In this document: positions 8,501 through 10,681 of the stretch, in pieces
Layout of the letters: each line of letters starts with the position of its first letter
How positions within the stretch are numbered: position 1 is the stretch's first letter
From: Gammaproteobacteria bacterium
GTDB lineage: Bacteria > Pseudomonadota > Gammaproteobacteria > Granulosicoccales > Granulosicoccaceae
Assembly (NCBI GenBank): GCA_003511825.1
Contig: DOIU01000467.1
Coordinates: 1-10,681 of the forward strand
DNA: 10,681 nucleotides
Reading direction: 5' to 3'
Position numbers and translations under genes: made by a program
Notes under the pieces: model-generated
What the model saw: only the letters and a program-made list of their open reading frames with translations
What the model was told of the DNA's origin: nothing
Database searches by the model: none

Positions 8501-9021
8501 CCGGCGTCTTCGCGCACGGTGTATTCCAGGTCTTCGGGTTCTGCCCGACCGGGGGTGCTTTCCTCGTCATTGTCTAGCAAGAGCACACGGGTACTGGCAT
8601 AACGAATACTGTTGGCATTGTCGCTGCTGATAAAGCCCGACCACAGCTCGACAACAAACTCTTCATCGTCTTCGAATACCGCATCATCTTCGATATCAAA
8701 GGACACCGAGGCCGTGCTTTCTCCCCGACCGATCACGATGTTGTCGTCGCCGTCGATGGGAAAGAAGTCTTCCTTGTAGATAGCGGCGTTGTCCCCTTTG
8801 CTGACCACGCGAAAATGCATGCGCAATTCGCCAACGCTATTGGGTCGGCGTGCGATATCCAAACGGACGCGCCCATCGCCCTCGCTGAAGGTGTACTGTT
8901 GCTGACGGAAATCTGCTTCGGCCCACACCGATGGCGCCACAAGCATACACACCAATAAGCACAGGCTGCTGACCCACCTTGGACGCCATCGCTGTTGTCG
9001 CACACTCGCGTATATGCTCAT
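5566..9021 (-). CDS. Calx-beta repeat autotransporter (type Va secretion)
   Basis: A 1151-residue secreted protein. Residues 1-34 are a signal peptide (basic N-region, CLLVCMLVAP core, cleavage likely after SVWA). Five tandem Calx-beta-type domains follow at about 35-153, 163-268, 273-384, 389-500 and 506-618. Each repeats an (R/E)EDAG or AEGG strand, an RxGGxDG-like turn, LRWxxGDT and a closing acidic strand. Residues 625-728 resemble an Ig-like domain. Residues 745-845 are helical with a Cys751/Cys771 pair, probably the pre-barrel segment. Residues 865-1151 form the outer-membrane autotransporter barrel ending WLRAGFRLMF with the terminal Phe. Calx-beta domains in other proteins bind Ca2+ or act in adhesion, so a surface adhesin is a reasonable guess. 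No protease triad or processing site was recognised. The ATG at 9021 is preferred over a GTG at 9057 because GAGGGG lies seven bases upstream and the signal peptide is then of normal length. No close named homologue is recognised. Confidence 0.85.
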   Translation of the reverse strand: MSIYASVRQQRWRPRWVSSLCLLVCMLVAPSVWAEADFRQQQYTFSEGDGRVRLDIARRPNSVGELRMHFRVVSKGDNAAIYKEDFFPIDGDDNIVIGRGESTASVSFDIEDDAVFEDDEEFVVELWSGFISSDNANSIRYASTRVLLLDNDEESTPGRAEPEDLEYTVREDAGVVRIGVRRVGGDDGELRANYYTAEADSNNSAKADADFEAREGTLRWSAGDTATQYIEIPILQDQEQEATESFEVSVSDGCCEEQFVRVAILDVSPEPGRLRFRNTTVSAREDAGEVALVVERVGGADGEVSVSYATGADADSAIGGQDYTTTSATLRWPNGDTSPKTLRIPVLEDARSESNEFFSVRLSGVTGGAALEGSATARVTLEDTTRFGRLRFTQSDYLGREDAGTISVTVSREEGANGDVSVRVTSADVGEAVVGQDYTRVDRELRWADGDTQDKTVSVRVAADDVREDNESLSLTLSEVSGGAELGDPASATVTIEDSTAPRRGDIGFAQSALTVAEGGAVQLRVQRQGGEDGAVAVRYQVGREGDSAVADEDFSSAAYEGELRWDDFDTGERVIDVSILVDNATEGEERFTVALSDPSGGANLSANSVATVTINDVIPDDFRPVLDIVSGDEQAGFPGTTLEPFVISVTSESAGAAGVPVTWRVDPPDAGRLIEGTSTTSDDDAVASNRLEILKGGVLTVTAQVEGTAVANDDDDNPSRVRFTVNAGFSGSPILDDNQRAVGSALDGACPALASADNLSAEQQDLLATCQDLEAATSEERAAGLSRLMPEEAFAVGPASLDAADIQVSNIQSRLQAIRQGSSGLALDALSLELYGQQMPSVVTTAIAELMTGSSGGGAGETGERLGVFINGAISVGEHDASTREQGVEIATQGVTIGVDYRTDGDWVVGAALGFIAQRSDFDVDDGRIDVNGANLSAFASWYADDTAYLDAIVTVGQHQFDIKRRVNLADQPEQFANAESDASELALSLGGGMVFHRGSWQFGPYGRLAYSQARVDGYTETASNPDGPGQGSVLDVKAQTLDYSEVVLGGEASYPISTASGVWIPQLRLEAAHRLDDGERDVEAAFAYDPTATGFTITSDSVDTDYLNLSTGVSATFRNGKSLYLMYETRLGQERVSQYWLRAGFRLMF
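7168..8919 (-). repeat. Region coding five tandem Calx-beta-type domains
   Basis: Within the autotransporter passenger, five units of about 105-120 residues recur with the same strand pattern. Units 2-5 share a conserved tryptophan in (L)RW followed by a DGDT-like turn. The first unit is the most divergent and lacks that RW motif. The units have drifted in DNA sequence, so this is an ancient domain duplication and not a recent nucleotide repeat. Confidence 0.75.
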
Positions 9022-9028
9022 TACCCTG

Positions 9029-9034
9029 CCCCTC
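9029..9034 (-). promoter_or_regulatory. Ribosome binding site that decides the autotransporter start
   Basis: GAGGGG on the minus strand, seven bases before ATG 9021. The in-frame GTG at 9057 has no such site, so the shorter form is preferred. Confidence 0.65.
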
Positions 9035-9094
9035 GAATCTTGGAAGATGCCTGTCACATCAGCTCTGGTGAACTGAACCGCTATGTATGCGCAA

Positions 9095-9127
9095 TGATGC
9101 CACAGTGATACCGAAAAACTGGCATCA
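9095..9127. repeat. Inverted repeat with 8-bp arms and 17-base spacer
   Basis: TGATGCCA at 9095-9102 is exactly mirrored by TGGCATCA at 9120-9127. The arms extend to 9 of 10 matching if flanking bases are included. Arm centres are 25 bases apart. It lies about 75-105 bases before the autotransporter start and may be an operator. Confidence 0.5.
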
Positions 9128-9133
9128 ATACGC

Positions 9134-9160
9134 GGGAATATGGTGGATTATTCCCTTTTT
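9134..9160 (+). repeat. 7-bp inverted repeat followed by five T
   Basis: GGGAATA (9134-9140) pairs with TATTCCC (9149-9155) around eight bases, and five T follow on the plus strand. In that orientation it looks like a weak intrinsic terminator, but no plus-strand gene precedes it. On the minus strand, which carries the neighbouring genes, no T tract follows. A binding site is equally possible. Confidence 0.4.
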
Positions 9161-9198
9161 GTGTCACGACTAACGTTCGTTCACGCGGGAATTCGTCG

Positions 9199-10643
9199 TC
9201 ATGATATGGCATTGCGCAGCACGGCAACGAGTGTGCGAACAGACTGCCTGATGGTGTCTTCCTTAAAAGCTGCATAGCCCAGAATAAGCCCCTGAAGGTC
9301 AGCGTCTTGATCGAAGTAGGTAGACAGGGCTTTTACGTCTATCCCTCGAGCACTGGCTAGCTGAGCGGCCCTATCATCAGACAGTTTTTCTTGTAACGCT
9401 GCGGTAAAGCACGCCGTGATATGCATGCATGCCTGCTCCGGATACACGTGGAATAAATCTGAGGCATGCTCAGTAAGCGCGGTACACAGACAGGCCTGCC
9501 GCGCTGCATACAATCGCCGCATTTTCCGGAGATGGGTAGCAAATCCGCCACTCTCGATAAAGCGCGCCATCGCGGGTTGGGACACGAGCGCAGCACGCGT
9601 TCCAGATGCCTCGATATAGCCGCGAGCCGATGCCACCAGATCAGGTGGCAGCACCATGTATCCTAACCTCAGACCCGGGAACATCACCTTGGAGAAACTG
9701 CCTACATAGATGACGCAGCCTGTCGAGTCGAGGCTCATCATGGCGGGCAATGGTGTCCCTTGATACCGAAATTCGCCGTCGAAATCGTCTTCGAGTATGT
9801 AGCTATCCGACGTTGACGCCCACGACAACAAACTCAAGCGACGAGAAAGTGGCAATGTCATGCCGAGCGGAAAATGGCGCGACGGTGTGACCACAGCGGC
9901 CTTCGCATCGGCACCGTTGCGGACGGCCCGGGTGATGTCAAAGCCTTCTTGATCAACTCGACTCACGGTTACGCGCATGCCCAATTGGCGCAGTGTACTG
10001 CGCAGCACATGATGACCGGGGTCTTCAACAAAAACGTTGTCGCCTCCGCGCAGCGCAATCGCTGCAAATAGACCGAGTGCTTCACCCAAGCCCGACGTGA
10101 TAACTATGTGAGACGCTGAGCACGGGAGATGTCGCCAGATGGCAAGGTGCGAGGCTATTGCACCGCGTAAAGACCACCAGCCAAGCGGATCAACATGCCC
10201 ATACATCCCACTCGTCGCCGATGTTGCCGTCGCATCCAGCTGGCGCGCCCATACTTTGTGCGGAAACGCCTCGACGTCTGGCATACCGGCGCCAAACGGC
10301 CTGATTGCATTGACTGGTGCGGGGTTGTCCTCAGGTGGTGCGAATTTTTCAAACGCCACCACCGGGTAATCGGGCAAATTGCGGGTGACATACACACCCG
10401 CCCCCTACGCCCGTCCAAATACCCTTCAGCCATCAGCTGGTCGTACGCCGCGGTTACCGTGGTTCGCGACACTGACAACTCGTCCGCCAAGACACGGCTA
10501 GGCGGCAACTTGTTCCCGGACACCAGAATCTTGCGATGCACAAGGCTGCGCAAGCTTTGCATCAATTGCTGCTGCAAAGACAGCTTGGACGAACGATCGA
10601 GAGACATCGATAAAATCGCTGCCTGCAAATTGGACTGGTTCAT
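9199..10643 (-). pseudogene. MocR/PdxR-type transcriptional regulator, frameshifted
   Basis: A GntR-family regulator of the MocR type: a winged helix-turn-helix fused to a PLP-dependent fold-type I aminotransferase domain. The N-terminal piece (10643 to about 10401) carries the wHTH, with KLPPSRVLADELSVSRTTV at residues 45-63 and YDQLMAEGYLDGRRG at 67-81. It then runs out of frame to a stop at 10155. The C-terminal piece (398 codons from a GTG at 10395) carries the aminotransferase part, including YGHVDPLGWWSLR, EDDFDGEFRY and SFSKVMFPGLRLGY with the PLP lysine (K236 of this piece). Adding one G to the five-G run at 10401-10405 joins them as ...GRRGAGVYVTRN... in a protein of about 481 residues, a normal MocR length. 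So this is a recent pseudogene or a sequencing error. If the second piece starts alone at its GTG, AGGGGG just upstream could serve as its ribosome binding site, giving a form without the DNA-binding domain. Targets are unknown; MocR genes often control a divergent neighbour, here outside the window. Confidence 0.85.
10401..10405 (-). other. Frameshift point: five-G run in the MocR-type gene
   Basis: On the minus strand the run reads A-GGGGG-C. The upstream frame gives ...GRRGRVCMSPA and the downstream frame gives ...GVYVTRNLPDYP. Six G would make both frames continuous as GRRGAGVYVTR. A TAG blocks the downstream frame just before the run, so the two halves cannot be joined by a start upstream. 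Confidence 0.8.
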
Positions 10644-10654
10644 TATTTAATAAT
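10642..10654. repeat. 13-bp A/T palindrome at the MocR start codon
   Basis: ATTATT-T-AATAAT is a perfect palindrome overlapping the ATG at 10641-10643. AATTGG occurs twice in direct orientation around it, at 10628-10633 and 10652-10657, 24 bases apart. Direct repeats are known operators for some MocR regulators such as GabR, so an autoregulatory site is possible. No ribosome binding site is seen before the ATG. Confidence 0.4.
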
Positions 10655-10681
10655 TGGATATTTGGGGCTGACACCTGACTT

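Larger units (their letters stand above)
9022..9198. other. Intergenic region upstream of the autotransporter with two inverted repeats
   Basis: This gap lies between the MocR-type gene and the autotransporter gene and must hold the autotransporter promoter. No convincing -35/-10 pair was found; GTGACA with a distant CATATT is too weak to call. Two inverted repeats stand out: TGATGCCA/TGGCATCA at 9095-9102 and 9120-9127 with a 17-base spacer, and GGGAATA/TATTCCC at 9134-9140 and 9149-9155. They could be operators or leader structures. Confidence 0.5.

Noticed and set aside
8919..9021. Lipoprotein signal for the autotransporter because of the LLVC segment
   Set aside because: The residue before the cysteine is Val, not Gly, Ala or Ser, and a standard signal peptidase I site (VWA) lies downstream.
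9093..9106. TGGCATCATTGC on the minus strand as a sigma54 promoter of the autotransporter
   Set aside because: The GG and GC elements are only seven bases apart, too close for sigma54.
10401..10405. G run as a phase-variation switch
   Set aside because: Five G is short for a slippage switch, and MocR regulators are not typical phase-variable genes. Error or recent mutation is simpler.

Overview
The window reads as chromosomal DNA of a Gram-negative gammaproteobacterium, perhaps a marine one. The basis is an E. coli-like two-subunit transhydrogenase, a type Va autotransporter with a C-terminal beta-barrel, and a DUF3649/PepSY/DUF3325 iron-type membrane cassette. The taxonomic placement is inference; there is no rRNA or other marker.

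Left part (1-3248, + strand): about 170 bases of hairpin-rich leader, then pntA and pntB, the two subunits of the proton-translocating NAD(P) transhydrogenase. They are 3 bases apart, and the pntB ribosome binding site lies inside the end of pntA. The unit closes with a hairpin and a strong intrinsic terminator at 3191-3220. Together the two proteins couple hydride transfer between NAD(H) and NADP(H) to proton movement across the inner membrane. Key residues described for the E. coli enzyme are present.

Middle (3249-5511, - strand): a compact three-gene cassette, read right to left. It runs DUF3649 small membrane protein, 8-TM PepSY protein, DUF3325 small membrane protein, with genes overlapping by a base or separated by two. 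A sigma70-like promoter and a partial Fur-box-like site lie just upstream of the first gene. In other bacteria this trio accompanies siderophore uptake, where PepSY-TM proteins reduce or help release siderophore iron at the inner membrane. No TonB-dependent receptor lies next to it here.

Right-middle (5566-9198, - strand): one very large secreted protein of 1151 residues. It has a signal peptide, five tandem Calx-beta-type domains, an Ig-like domain, a helical pre-barrel segment with a cysteine pair, and an autotransporter beta-barrel ending in Phe. Two inverted repeats lie upstream of it.

Right end (9199-10681, - strand): a MocR/PdxR-type regulator (GntR wHTH fused to a PLP aminotransferase fold). 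It is split by what looks like a one-base loss in a five-G run. Restoring that base gives a normal protein of about 481 residues. All minus-strand genes from 10643 to 3249 point the same way and converge on pntAB. I saw no CRISPR array, tRNA, rRNA or complete insertion sequence. The window looks mostly ordinary; the less usual points are the Calx-beta autotransporter, the nearly leaderless iron-type promoter and the broken MocR gene.
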